Shown: piece after piece, positions 40,881 through 51,550 of the stretch
Numbering within the stretch: position 1 is the first letter of the stretch
Layout of the letters: each line of letters begins with the position of its first letter
From: Ligula intestinalis
Lineage: Eukaryota; Platyhelminthes; Cestoda; Diphyllobothriidea; Diphyllobothriidae
Direction of reading: 5' to 3'
Assembly (NCBI GenBank): GCA_036362985.1
Contig: JAYGXS010000004.1
Coordinates: 47,481,001 to 47,545,000 of the forward strand
Length of the DNA stretch: 64,000 nt
The notes under the pieces: generated by a model
Told to the model about the DNA's origin: nothing
Seen by the model: the letters and a program-made list of their open reading frames with translations, nothing else
Databases searched by the model: none
Program-made: the position numbers and the translations under genes

Positions 40881-42180
40881 GATAGTCGTGCAGTTGCGAA
40901 CGGTTACAGACCCGTAAGCCTGACCTCCATGTGTTGCAAGGTAATGGAGATGATTATCAAGAAGGAATTTATGACACATCGTGAAGCTCACAATTTCTTG
41001 TCCAATGCGCAGTATGGCTTGCGTAGGGGTAGGTCATTTGTTAAAAACTTGCTTTACATGATGAAAAGCTGGACAAGGGCAATTACTGCAAAAGAAACCG
41101 TACATGCAGCCTACCTGGAAGACCTTTTACAGGGTTCCACACCAACGTCTCCTGCACAAGTTGAGACTGGTGCGTATCGGAGGCAGACTTCTTACGTGGA
41201 TTTAGAATTTCCTCGCTGGTTGTTCACAAACTGTGACAGTAATCAAGGCCGACAGTCATCGAGATTGGAGTCCCGCAAGGTTCAGTACTCGGATCGACCC
41301 TCTTTCTCTCGTTCTTTATCGATTGTGTACAAGAATTGGATTGTGAGTTTGCCATGTTTGTAGATGATGTAAAAATATGGAACGTCATAAAAAGTTCTAC
41401 CGATTAAGATGAATTCAAGGAAAATGTTTGTTGATTAAACAATTGGTTGCGCAGATATCTCCTGACCTTCAATTCAAACAGGTGCACTCTGCTGCGTCTG
41501 GGAACTCGAAATCTGGGCCGTGATGTGTGATCCTACTATCTGAACGTAATCCCACTCCAAGAAGCAGAAATGCAGAAAGATGTCGGTATCTGGCTGATAG
41601 ACAAGCTCAAACCTTCTACATCTTGCTTTAAGGCATCGGAAACTGCAAATTTAATGTTGTACGCTATGAAGTGGGCATTCACGGTTTTTGATTAAGAGTA
41701 ATCCTTGAAAGTCTTTGGTACCTTTATAAGGTCACACCTTGAAAACGTGATTCAAGCCTGGAGAGCGTGGATCCGGCAGGATTATAACGTACTTGAAAGG
41801 GTGCAGCGCTGGGCCACAAAATTACTAAGAAGTCAGTATGCACTACAATGTGAGATCCACCTAAATAAATGTAATCTCTATCCCCTGAGTTATATGCAGT
41901 TACGCAGAATTTTCATATTGTGTGTGGCTTGGACTGCGCTCCCAAGTGTGACGAGTTTATCCCACTCGCCACTACAACTAGCTTCCGGGGACGTTCCTTC
42001 AAACTGTATGTGCCCAAAGGACGATTGGATGTGAGGAAGTATTTTTTTCTCTAACCACATCGTGGACCCGTGGAATAACCTACCTGAGGCGATTGCTATG
42101 TCCCAATCTTTGGAAACATTTCAACGCTGACTTGATGTACATAAGTTACAGCACGACTTGATCTATGTGACAAATTAGCC
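40880..42180 (+). mobile_element. CR1-like LINE reverse-transcriptase fragment (pseudogene)
   Basis: Frames in order show PVSLTSMCCKVMEMIIKKEF, LSNAQYGLRRGRSFVKNLL, IEIGVPQGSVLGS, the catalytic FVDDVKIWNV near 41355, LKVFGTFIRSHLENVIQAW, VLERVQRWATKLL and LYPLSYMQLR. These are RT motifs and the thumb region of a CR1-type LINE. Several stops and frameshifts, and internal loss between 41110 and 41190, make it dead. It is similar in type to the fragments at 16490 and 49780. Confidence 0.87.
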
Positions 42181-44058
42181 TTGAAACAGCCATACACGAT
42201 GTGACTGTCTATATTTTCTCGATTGAAAACTTGTTTACATTGTTTCTAATCCTTGAGATTTTGATGTGACAAATAGTGGGTTCCAAGGTGCAAGCCTGTT
42301 TTTTCCTCGAGTATACAGACTGACCGACTGACCCACGGGCCGACCTTCGAATTAACACCGATATACTTTGCTTGGGACTGTGAAAGGTAGGGCTTCCGAC
42401 GTTTCGACTTCCCCTTGGCAACTGTCTTTACTCTTAATCGTACTTTTGAATACCTTATATTCCTGTCGTAAGCATATTTTTAAGTTGTCATTGCTTTAAA
42501 TTACTGCGTAAAATATTGCTTCAAACTATAAATGTGGAATTTTTACACATAACTCCACATTAAATCTTCGCCATACAAAACATTGAATGCATTTAATGTG
42601 GTTCCAAAAATTATTGTTGCCTTTTAGTTTTTAAATAAATAAACAAGTTCAGTAACAGTTAAAACTGCTGTGGGTGTTTTAAAATATACTTAAATAACTA
42701 TTATATGCATTTAAATAGCCTTAACTTTGCCTATATATTTAAATTTCATCGCATTTTTACGTATTTTGACTCATCGGAATGAACTCCATTGCCGATGACC
42801 GGTTAACTTTTTCCTACAGTTTTATCTAGTTACCTACCCCATGTCCGTTTCACTCCCCACAACTAAATATTTTGTACACGGAAAAACTTTTGCCCACCCT
42901 CGTTATCACACAGTTGCATCATCAAAATTCCCCGAAATGAATTGATTCTTTAGCATTCCCAAGTCCGTTGGTTTGGTGTAAGCTCATCGGACAAGCTGCG
43001 CGGAAACCTTGCATAACCAGCAAGCACATTAGGATAACATACATTATACGCGACGGCTCGATTCGGCTTCCGAAAACAACCGTTATGATAATCAATAACG
43101 TCATGGATTAGAACAAATTTATACGAAAAAACTACGAACTGCGTTATCTACGTGGCAAAAAACATCCCTCAGTGCTGCTGCAGGTCCATTGCATGCAGGC
43201 CAAACCCGAGTCCATATTGCACTTCGCCGATGTAGGCTTTCACTCTAAGGCCCGCCACAGGCCCTCATTTTTGAAGATTTCTTTTCAGCCAACTTCAATA
43301 GACCTCAAAAACGTTTGTTTGGTATTTGGTGGAAGGGTCTTTGAACTGGCGAAAATGGCTAACCCTTGAGTTCTTACGTCCTACTTCTTAAAGTCAACTG
43401 AACTCTTTCCATTTATCAAAAATAATGATGCTGCCGTGTTTTATCAATTTGATATTGACGCGTTTCAGTGCCGACCAACTTCTGGTATTGACATGTTAAA
43501 CCATAGTTTTATGTCCTCGGCAGTCGTACATTCTAAAAAGCCACAGCTTGTGTATTCTCCTGCCGAAATAGTACTTGTGCTTCATCTTTTTTAACCTCTA
43601 CTCCCGGACCACCCAGGAGATTTTTGTAGATTGCAAGAACAGTATAATTTATTGGATCCAGGAGCACTCATCCGCTGCCAACTTTTATACTTTATAGCAA
43701 ACGTCATGCTTATACAGGGTTTTTGAGTGCGCTTCACCTACATCTTTGTTCTCCTTATCAAGTTGCTGCCATTAAAAACTGACCAATTTCCCAAAGTCTT
43801 CCTCGCTCTGCAGCGGCCACAATCAAACGCCTAGCGGTCAGCACGTTGCCTTAGGGTTTCTTGTTTTTTATATTATTAGGAGTGTTCGTCACATTCTTGT
43901 TTCATCCACTATCCACATCTGTATCTAAAAACAGGGGGCAAGAATTGCCTCTCCATGTGGTATTTAACGATTTTATCTTAGTTGATACTTTTCGAAGTTT
44001 CTTCAGAGCTAGTCTTTCGTTTGACTTGCGGTCTTGCTGTTCTCTTGCTGCATTTACC
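42180..44058. other. intergenic, one hammerhead-like motif, otherwise unassigned
   Basis: No coding region recognised. The motif at 42394 is listed separately. The rest is AT-rich with scattered short frames and ends at the 5' LTR of the Gypsy element. Confidence 0.5.
42394..42431 (-). ncRNA. hammerhead-like / Penelope-terminus-like motif
   Basis: Minus strand reads TAAAGACAGTTGCCAAGG, GGAAGTCGAAACGTCGG. The GAC...GTC closing stem followed by GAAACGTCGG is the arrangement seen in flatworm element ends with hammerhead cores; the CUGAUGA part has decayed to about GTAAAGA. No coding fragment lies beside it. Confidence 0.3.
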
Positions 44059-44571
44059 TTTGGGTTCTTAGGCCAACTTATGCGTTGTTTAAATTTATCA
44101 ATTTTCTAAATTTTGTTTTAACTCAATTACAACACATTCGGTTCTGACCGCGTGCTCTGCGCTAGCATTTTTCTTTATAACAACTCTTCACAGCTCAATT
44201 TCCTTCCTCAACTGCCGCTGTTTCCTTCGCCCTTCAATGACACCTTTCTCTGGTGATCATTCCCGAGCTCAAACGAGATTTCTCTCAAATCTCACGATTG
44301 CGACCCAACGAACTTGGATCCCAGTCTTCACGAAGTCATCCTTTGGCAAGTCGATTTCTTGGCTATTGCCGGCAAGGATCGTGAAGTGAGTTATGTCTAA
44401 GTGAGTTGTATCATTTCTTAATCTTCATTGTTACCCTCGTATACCGTGTTTACACCTTTTCCACTAGGAAAGCCTGGTAAATTACTCACTAGTGGTTAGC
44501 CTACACTAGAAAGTTTTCCGTTGCGTTTTTTCTAAAACTTTTTGTATATTCGTAGTGATAAAGCCTCTACA
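44059..44571 (+). repeat. 5' LTR of the Gypsy element
   Basis: 513 bp, aligned over its length with the 3' LTR. It starts TTTGGGTTCTTAG (ancestral TGTGGGCTCTTAG) and ends AAAGCCTCTACA. It lacks about 22 bp present in the 3' copy (after GAGCTCA, near 44270). Confidence 0.9.
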
Positions 44572-44669
44572 AATTTTGTGACCCTGTTTCTATCGTTATC
44601 CACGTCTTACTATTTATTCCATTCACCCGTTTTTCCCATTTGATTCTGCCGTTCATGCATTTTTTCAAC

Positions 44670-45570
44670 ATGGTGAAGGATGCCAACAATTTTACGAAGC
44701 CGAAGAATATGATGCTGCTTCTAATAAGTCATGTACACCAACCGATAATGGCGAGTCTCCTGCTTTTCAGATAGCCGATAAGTAACCCCAGTACGAGGTT
44801 CGTGATCCAACCGTCTGGTTCAAACAGTTCGAGGCCGTTTTCGCCTCACGTCAGCTTTTTGCCGAGTGTACGCGTAAGTCGTAGAGTACTTACCATTTAA
44901 CGTCGCATTCGCAGTTCAGAATCTCCTTGATCCTATCCCTTAATTTAAGCCCTGCTCTAGCTTAAAACAAGCTATTCTCGAACGTACGGCACAATTCACC
45001 GACAGTACGCTTCGTCAGCTCCTCAACAATGTCGAGCTTGGCGATCAAACTCCCTCTGCTCTGATGCGCTACATGCATCACTTGCTTGCTGGTCGCACAT
45101 TAGACGATTCTATTTTCCGTCACATCTGGATGATAAATTACCCCATCCAATGCAACAGGTTCTCGCCCTACTCAACGACGATGTTCCGCTGACAAAACTC
45201 GTGGAGCATGCAGACCGAATTCAACAATGTTATCCAGGTACTATTTCGTACGCTTTAAACCAAGCCTCGAGCTCATTTCCTCAGCATGCCATCTCCCAGG
45301 TTTCCGCCTCATGATCCGACCGTAAACCTAATAGTCGTACGCAGCGCATGTCCACTAAATCGCTTGGTACCTCATCCCCGCGATCTATTTCACCCTCCCA
45401 ACCGATTCGAGACGTTCCAGCCAACAGAAATGACGACCTGCAGGATCTTAAAGATACTGTCTGGTTATTGTGCTCGCAAGTGAGCACAATGTGTACCACC
45501 CTCAACCGGCTACAAACCGGTCCTCCCTCTACAAACCGCAATCGCTATTATTAAAAGAGCGTGCAGATGA
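44670..45570 (+). pseudogene. gag-like region of the Gypsy element
   Basis: From an ATG near 44670 the frames contain the CsRn1-type capsid landmarks DPTVWFKQFEAVFASRQLF, then LKQAILERTAQF, STLRQLLNNVELGDQTPSAL and MRYMHHLLAGRTLDDSIF. Stops near 44783 and 44883 and a frameshift near 45150 interrupt it. It would have formed the virus-like particle core. Confidence 0.8.
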
Positions 45571-45577
45571 CAAAGTC

Positions 45578-45635
45578 TGTTGGTGCCACCTCACTTTCAG
45601 CCCGGATGCTATTAAATGCGTCCCGCCCTGTTCTT
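45578..45635 (+). other. CHCC zinc-knuckle motif of the Gypsy element
   Basis: CWCHLTFSPDAIKCVPPC in one frame fits the C-W-x-H-...-A-x-x-C-x-P-P-C nucleic-acid-binding motif that replaces the usual CCHC knuckle in CsRn1/Kabuki-type elements. It sits between gag and protease as expected. Confidence 0.8.
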
Positions 45636-45678
45636 ACGCTAGACGTTCCCGTTCGGGAATCGGCGCCGCCAGCCAGTA

Positions 45679-46160
45679 ATGGCGACGACTGGTGCTGGCC
45701 ACTCCGGACACAGTCGCCTGTTTTATGTGACCGACAAGTCCACTGGGTTCCGTTTCTTGATCGACACCGGTGCCGAGGTTAGCGTTTTACCGCCCCTTCG
45801 ACGTCATAATCTCTTGCCATCGCAGTTAACACTGCGGGCTGCGAACAACACTACTATCGCCACTTTCGGTCAACGGTCCCTTACTTTAGACCTTGGGCTT
45901 CGTCGCCGATTCCAGTAGGTTTTCATCCAGGCTGACGTCCAGTCCTCTACCATTGGAGCAGATTTCCTGTCGCATTTTGGCCTCACAGTCGACCTTAAAC
46001 ACCAAAAGTTGCTAGACCCTACCACTCAACTGTTTGCCGTCGGGATAGTTTTGCATAAGCCTTCCACTGGCATCCACTTGGCCGTGCGAAGCCCGCCATT
46101 TTCTGACATCTTGAGGGATCATCCTTCCCTTTCTTAGCCCTGTCAGTTCACGGAGCAGGT
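45679..46160 (+). pseudogene. retropepsin region of Gypsy pol
   Basis: The frame from 45679 shows YVTDKSTGFRFLIDTGAEVS with the catalytic DTGA, followed by VLPP and a beta-rich segment (LTLRAANNTTIATFGQRSL). An in-frame TAG at 45916 interrupts it; protease/RT linker sequence continues after it. Confidence 0.85.
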
Positions 46161-46299
46161 TCAACACGCCGTTCGCCACCATATCACTACCACCGACAGA
46201 CCGGCCCGTGCTCATCCGCGTCGGCTTCATCCTGAGAAGCTAGAGATCGCGAAAAACGAATTTTAGCACATTTTGAATTGGGAAATTATCTGTCCTTCG

Positions 46300-46960
46300 T
46301 CCAGTGCATGTACTTCACCACTGCACATGGTTCGCAAAAAGTCATCCGATGATTGGCGGCCATGCGGTGACTATCGCGCTCTCAATCGAGCTACAGATAC
46401 CGGGTATCCGATAACCCATATTCATGACTTTTGATACATGCTGGCTGGTAAGACGATTTATTCCAAGATTGACCTCATTCGAGCATACCACCAAATACCG
46501 GTCGCGGAGGAGGACATCCCTCAAACCGCCGTCACGACACTATTCAGCCTGTTCGAATTCCTTCGCATGTCTTTCGGTTTGTGGAACGAGGCCCAAACAT
46601 TTCAGCGTTTTGTCGATCCCATTTTGCCCGGGTTCTCCTTCACGTTCGTGTACATCGATGACATCCGTGTCGCAAGCTCATCTCCCGAGGAACACGTGGA
46701 GCGCTTACGCCAAGTTTTCGATAGTTTTCAACAAAATGGTCCACAGCTAAACGTCAATAAGTGTCTTTTTGGCGTCACTTCTCTGGATTTTTTTGGCCAT
46801 CATCTTGATCAACATGGGATCACACCCCTCCCAGAGAAGGTGCAAAGCGTATTGTCTTTTCCAGCCCCGAAGTCCATAACTCAGCTCCACCGTTTCATCG
46901 GCCTTATCAACTACTACCGGCGTTTAAACCAAATTGCGCCGCTACCCTGGCACCTTTGAC
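46300..46960 (+). pseudogene. reverse transcriptase region of Gypsy pol
   Basis: RT motifs in order: [15 protein letters not shown] sequence near 46360, [38 protein letters not shown], and the catalytic [15 protein letters not shown] at 46651. Then [19 protein letters not shown] and the connection segment. A TGA near 46430 and frame loss near 46925 break it. The palm aspartates are still encoded. Confidence 0.88.
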
Positions 46961-47480
46961 GGATCTTTTGAAGTCAAAGGCCAAGTTGCTTCAACTTTCA
47001 CCCAGTGCTCTTGAAGCATTCGAGAGAGCCAAAAAGCACTCGCGGATGTCACCCTGCTTCATCATCTGAGCACTGATGCTGATACACAACTTATTCTGAC
47101 AACCGATGCCTAAAACATTGCCGTCGGCGCAGTTCTGCATCAACAGGTCCACGATCAGTTGCAGTCGCTAGTCTTCTTCTCCCAGAAGCTTCAGCTGGCG
47201 CAGACTCGCTTTAGTACTTTCTCGCGCGAACTTCTCGCCATTTACCTGGCTATCCGACATTTTCGTCATCTGCTCGAGGGAAGAGACTTTCAGGTCCACA
47301 CGGATCACAAAATTCTCCCATACGCCCTCAAAGTTAAACCCGATCGATATTCACCGCATGAAGTACGTCATCTTGACTACATCTCTTAATTCACCTTAGA
47401 CATACGCTTTGTCCGCGGTGATGAGAATGTCGTTGCTGATGCCTTGTCCCGTCCAGAGGTCGACGCTCTTACCACCACTT
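46960..47480 (+). pseudogene. RNase H region of Gypsy pol
   Basis: Frames carry LILTTDA-like sequence near 47095, then LVFFSQKLQLAQTRFSTF, SRELLAIYLAIRHFRHLLEG and FQVHTDHKILPYAL, the usual RNase H landmarks (D, E, D). A stop follows the first aspartate region near 47111 and another occurs near 47388. Confidence 0.82.
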
Positions 47481-47738
47481 GACACTTGGCGAAGCTTGCA
47501 GAAGCGCAGGCGCTTGATGACTCCATCATTGAAATGCTTGCGTCTTCTGTGCTTCAGCTGCGTGAGACCCTCCTCTCAATGGCGCCAGGGTCTATCGTGT
47601 GTGATTTTTCTAAAGGTACGCCTCGTCCAGTGGTTCCCCACCCTACCGTAAAGTCGTTTTGACCATTTCCATTCGCTATCCCACCCCGGTGTTTGTGCCG
47701 GCCGCAAACTCATTGCAGCCCATTTCGTCTGACCAAAG

Positions 47739-48896
47739 ATGAACACTGACATTGCTACCTGGACCAGGCAGTGCATAGCCTGCCAAAAGAATAAGGTCCA
47801 GCGACACACTGTTTCACCTCCCAGCACGTTTGCGGTTCCCGATGCCCGTTTTCAACACGTCCACATGGATTTAGTCGGACCGTTACCCCCATCTCGCGGT
47901 TTCACGCACATTCTGACTGCTGGTGATCGTTTCACACGATGGCCCATCGCCGTTCCCATCTCGGATACTTCGGCAGAGAATACTGCCATGGTTTTCCTTA
48001 CACACTGGATAGCCAACTTCGGTGTTCCAGCTACCTTCACTACTGACCGCGGAAGTCAGTTTACATCTGCACTCTTCCGTGAGTTCACCAAACTGCTTGG
48101 GTGCTCGCATATCACCACCACCGCCTTTCATCCAGCATTGAACGGCCTCGTAGAACGCCTTCACCGTCAGTTGAAGTCCGCGTTGATATCTCACCCTGTC
48201 CCGCACAAATGGAGCGACAAGTTGCCTTTCGTCCTCCTCGGCATTCGCTCGGCTGTTAAGGAAGACATTCAATGCACTGCCACCAATCTCGTTTACGGCA
48301 AATCCCTCCGTTTACCTGGTGAGCTCGTGCAGTCTTCCTCCGTCGCCCCTCACGCCACGAACAACTTCGTGCAAAAGCTGCAGCAACCCATGGCCGCACT
48401 GCGCCCAGCCCTCACACGCGACACACCTCGACGTGTTTTCGTGCACGATGACTTGCACACAACCCCATTCGTGTTTGTCCAGCACGATGCAGTTCGCAGG
48501 CCCCTTTGCCCACGATACGATGGTCCCTTCAAAGTGCTTGAACGGAAGGGTAAATATTTCGTCATTCAAAGGGCTGATGCTACTGATACGGTCTCCATCG
48601 ACAGATTGAAGCTAGCCTACGTTGAATGCACTTCACCATCACCTGGTCCGTCCACTTCCATGGCAACTTCATCCTGCACTCCACCTACTGGCCCCAGCCC
48701 AACGCCATCCTCCCCACCTGAACCTACCCCAATCTCTCTCACCCCCCCCCCCCTCCCACCCCTTCCACTCGTTCCGATAGACATGTTTTTCCTACCAACT
48801 TGCGAGGCTTTGTTATTTAACCTTTTTGTACATCCTCTTTTGTCGAGCGTTTGTAACCCACCAACGCTCTGGTGGGTGAGTTATGTGGGCTCTTAG
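47739..48896 (+). CDS. integrase region of Gypsy pol (open frame, 385 aa)
   Basis: An uninterrupted frame. It starts within the zinc-binding HHCC domain (CIACQKNKVQRH), then shows the catalytic core: FQHVHMDLVGPLP (first D), TFTTDRGSQFTSALF (second D) and HPALNGLVERLHRQLKSAL (E). A C-terminal chromatin/DNA-binding segment (YDGPFKVLERKGKYFVI) and a Pro/Ser/Thr-rich tail follow. The integrase would insert the element cDNA. The N-terminal HH part lies upstream in another frame, so the full pol is broken. The stop codon falls 13 bases inside the 3' LTR. Confidence 0.9.
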   Translation: MNTDIATWTRQCIACQKNKVQRHTVSPPSTFAVPDARFQHVHMDLVGPLPPSRGFTHILTAGDRFTRWPIAVPISDTSAENTAMVFLTHWIANFGVPATFTTDRGSQFTSALFREFTKLLGCSHITTTAFHPALNGLVERLHRQLKSALISHPVPHKWSDKLPFVLLGIRSAVKEDIQCTATNLVYGKSLRLPGELVQSSSVAPHATNNFVQKLQQPMAALRPALTRDTPRRVFVHDDLHTTPFVFVQHDAVRRPLCPRYDGPFKVLERKGKYFVIQRADATDTVSIDRLKLAYVECTSPSPGPSTSMATSSCTPPTGPSPTPSSPPEPTPISLTPPPLPPLPLVPIDMFFLPTCEALLFNLFVHPLLSSVCNPPTLWWVSYVGS

Positions 48897-49419
48897 CTCA
48901 ACTTATGCATTGTTTAAATTTATCAATTTTCTAAATTTTGTTTTAACTCAATTGCAACAGTTTCGGTTCTGACCGCGTGCTCTCCGCTAGCATTTTTCTT
49001 TCTAACAACTCTTCACAGCTCAATTTCCTTCCTCACCTGCCGCTGTTTCCTTCGCCCTTCAATGACACCTTTCTCTGGTGATCATTCCCGGGCTCAGGAG
49101 AATCCAACAGCAATTTACAAACGAGATTTCTCTCAAATCTCACGATTGCGACCCAACGAACTTGGATCCCAGTCTTCACGAAGTCATCCTTTGGCAAGTC
49201 GATTTCTTGGCTATTGCCGGCAAGGATCGTGCAGTGAGTTATGTCTAAGTGAGTTGTATCATTTCTTAATCTTCATTGTTATCCTCGTATACCGTGTTTA
49301 CACCTTTTCCACTAGGAAAGCCTGGTAAATTACTCACTAGTGGTTAGCCTACACTAGAAAATTTTCCGTTGCGTTTTATCTAAGACGTTTTGTATATTTG
49401 TGGTGATAAAGCCTCTACA
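48884..49419 (+). repeat. 3' LTR of the Gypsy element
   Basis: 536 bp beginning TGTGGGCTCTTAG and ending GCCTCTACA, so it keeps the TG...CA ends of retroviral-type LTRs. It is highly similar to 44059-44571, with scattered substitutions and an extra 22 bp at about 49095-49120. The preceding GGTGGGTGAG is a weak polypurine tract. Confidence 0.9.
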
Positions 49420-49779
49420 ACCCTTAAGCCTACAAGTTAAGCGGAAAATGCGTCTAACTTAATTTTAAAGCACTCTTCTCTTACAGTTAGCTCAGTTACG
49501 AATCCTACTTATATGCATAAATCACAATTTATGCTTACATTACCTCAATATTTTATTTCGATAATACTTTCAATATGCATATTTGGCTTCCTAATTACCC
49601 GCTCTGGTAGCTGCCTTGTTCCCCTTCTTGGTTCCCTGATCCTTCTACAACAGTAAGATCACGATTTAAACCGAGACAATAATTTTTTGGAAAATTATAT
49701 TGATTTATTGACTTATTTGGTTTCTACGCTCATCAGTACCTCTAGCTTATATTTACGAATTTGGTTATAGTTCTGTCAA

Positions 49780-51202
49780 CACCGTCTTCAAACTTGGTCT
49801 AAAGACTGGCTTTTGCCGTTTAACGAGAAAAATTGCAGTATCCTACGAGCTAGCCGACCCAGCTCTCAGAACCCCATGGTTTACAGCCTAAATGGCATTT
49901 AACTGCAAGAAGTGGACGTGCAGAAAGATTTTGGAGTATGGATCTCTACGTCTCTCTAGACGTCGCTGCACTGCGCAAAAGTAGCCAAGTCTGTGATGTC
50001 CGTCCTGTACCTTGTGAAATAGGCTTTCTGTGCCTTTGATAAAGACTGCTTTGCTAAGGTCTTTCGGACATTTGTACGACCGAAACTGGAGTTTGCTAGC
50101 CAAGCATGGAAACCCTGGACCGCGAAGGATCTCAGTCTCCTCAAGAAGGTACAAAGGCTGCAACTAAGCTTGTGACCGGACAGGGATCAGTACCCTATGA
50201 AACACGTTTAGCAAACCTCGACCTCTTTCCTTTAAGTTACAGGCAGCTACGTGGTGATCTGATACAAACATTTCGTATAATGCGCGGTCAAGACTGCTGC
50301 CTGGCGAGTTCTTCGAGTTGGCTACAACCACGAACTTAAGGGGACATCCGTTCAGACTACGCGTAAAAGGGGCCAGACTAGACCTACGAAATTTTTTTTT
50401 GTAATAGAGTGGTTGAAGCTTGGAATGATCTGCCCCTAGATGTTGTTAGGTCCACTTCCGTTAAAGTCTTTAAAAAAAGCTAGACTGCTATAGTAGTGAT
50501 CACTTTAACACCACTTAACCGCTGCAAGCCTACTTCAGATGAAGGAAATATATTATTTCATATAGTATTACTTGCTTTGTTTGAGTAACATTTAATCATG
50601 AAATTGTTTGTTCCATTAAATTTATCCCTGTTCATGCAGCTGGCTTATGTCGACCATTAACGGATAGTTTCGATCGTGGCGGATTCTCCTGTTTTCGTTG
50701 CGCTGATGACGGCCCGGAAATCGACAAAGGCGTATCGTGGTCGCAGCTCCGATTTTTCGGGATCTTCTCGTGACTCTGCACTCTCGTCCTCCTCCCCGTA
50801 TGGCACTTTCGATCAGGATATAAGGCGTGGTGGACCCCCTAATCTGCCGCGAACATTAACAGCTGCATCCTGGCATATTTTTTAAACACATTCGCCCGCA
50901 AGCGACAGTTTTTCTCCTAAAAAACCATAGACTACATTCCATCTTGTGAATTCTGAGCCATGCCCTGGAGTTTTTTCACTGTCTGTTCTTTTTGTTCAGT
51001 TACACCTTCTGGCTTGTGCTAGCAGACATCATCCCATCTGATTTTATTGCTTGGAAAAGGTAAGCAGCCACCCACAATTACATTAAAGACCTTCTTTAAA
51101 TGTTCGGCATTGTCGATGTATTTCTTAACTACTGTGCACCGATAGCGATTTCAAAGGCGTTTGCCTATATTTCCCTTAATAAATTGACTTGACTTGACTC
51201 GA
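49780..51202 (+). mobile_element. CR1-like LINE 3' end with TTGACT tail
   Basis: Frames show [61 protein letters not shown] and then a segment ending near 50480 that fits the usual RVVEAWNDLP-like end of CR1 proteins. Stops and shifts are present. A 3' UTR-like stretch runs to AATAAATTGACTTGACTTGA at 51178-51202, the short direct-repeat tail expected of CR1 elements. 5'-truncated. Confidence 0.75.
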
Positions 51203-51550
51203 CAACCGAACCTATCAATCTAAAGTCTAGGATTTTCGGTCGGAAAATCTATTTCATTTCTGTTTCTGCTTTTTTCTAACCAATTTATTAACGCTTTCTG
51301 CCTCCCTACCACTCAATTTAATCTCATTATAAACTTAGTGCTGTGGGAGGAATAAATGCAAAGTGGATAATAACAGCTACTAAGTCCGCCGAAAAGCTTA
51401 CAAAAACAGAAAAACCCGCCACAATCGTCAACAGGGATCGCCAAGACCATCGTCAGGGTTACAAAACTGAGAAACGCATGAAGATGGTAAACAGTTGGCA
51501 CTGATAGCTAAGAAGAGGAGGGGACGAAAACGGCTTTGAAGAATGACTCT
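51203..51550. other. spacer between two LINEs, nothing recognised
   Basis: AT-rich sequence after the CR1 tail; no motif, RNA gene or repeat was identified. Confidence 0.5.

Larger units (their letters stand above)
44059..49419 (+). mobile_element. Gypsy-type LTR retrotransposon, CsRn1/Kabuki-like, nearly full length but decayed
   Basis: Two matching LTRs flank gag-like, protease, reverse transcriptase, RNase H and integrase regions in the Gypsy order. Just inside the 5' LTR, TTTGTGACCCTG fits a primer site for tRNA-Trp (expected TGGTGACCCCGAC), which is typical of the CsRn1 clade. gag and the 5' half of pol carry several stops and frame changes; the integrase frame is open. No clear target-site duplication was found (flanks TTACC and ACCCT). 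Insertion is not recent, given LTR differences including a 22-bp gap. Confidence 0.92.

Noticed and set aside
47883..48272. Minus-strand frame of 129 codons inside the integrase
   Set aside because: It is antisense to the integrase core, which has all three catalytic motifs in the plus frame.
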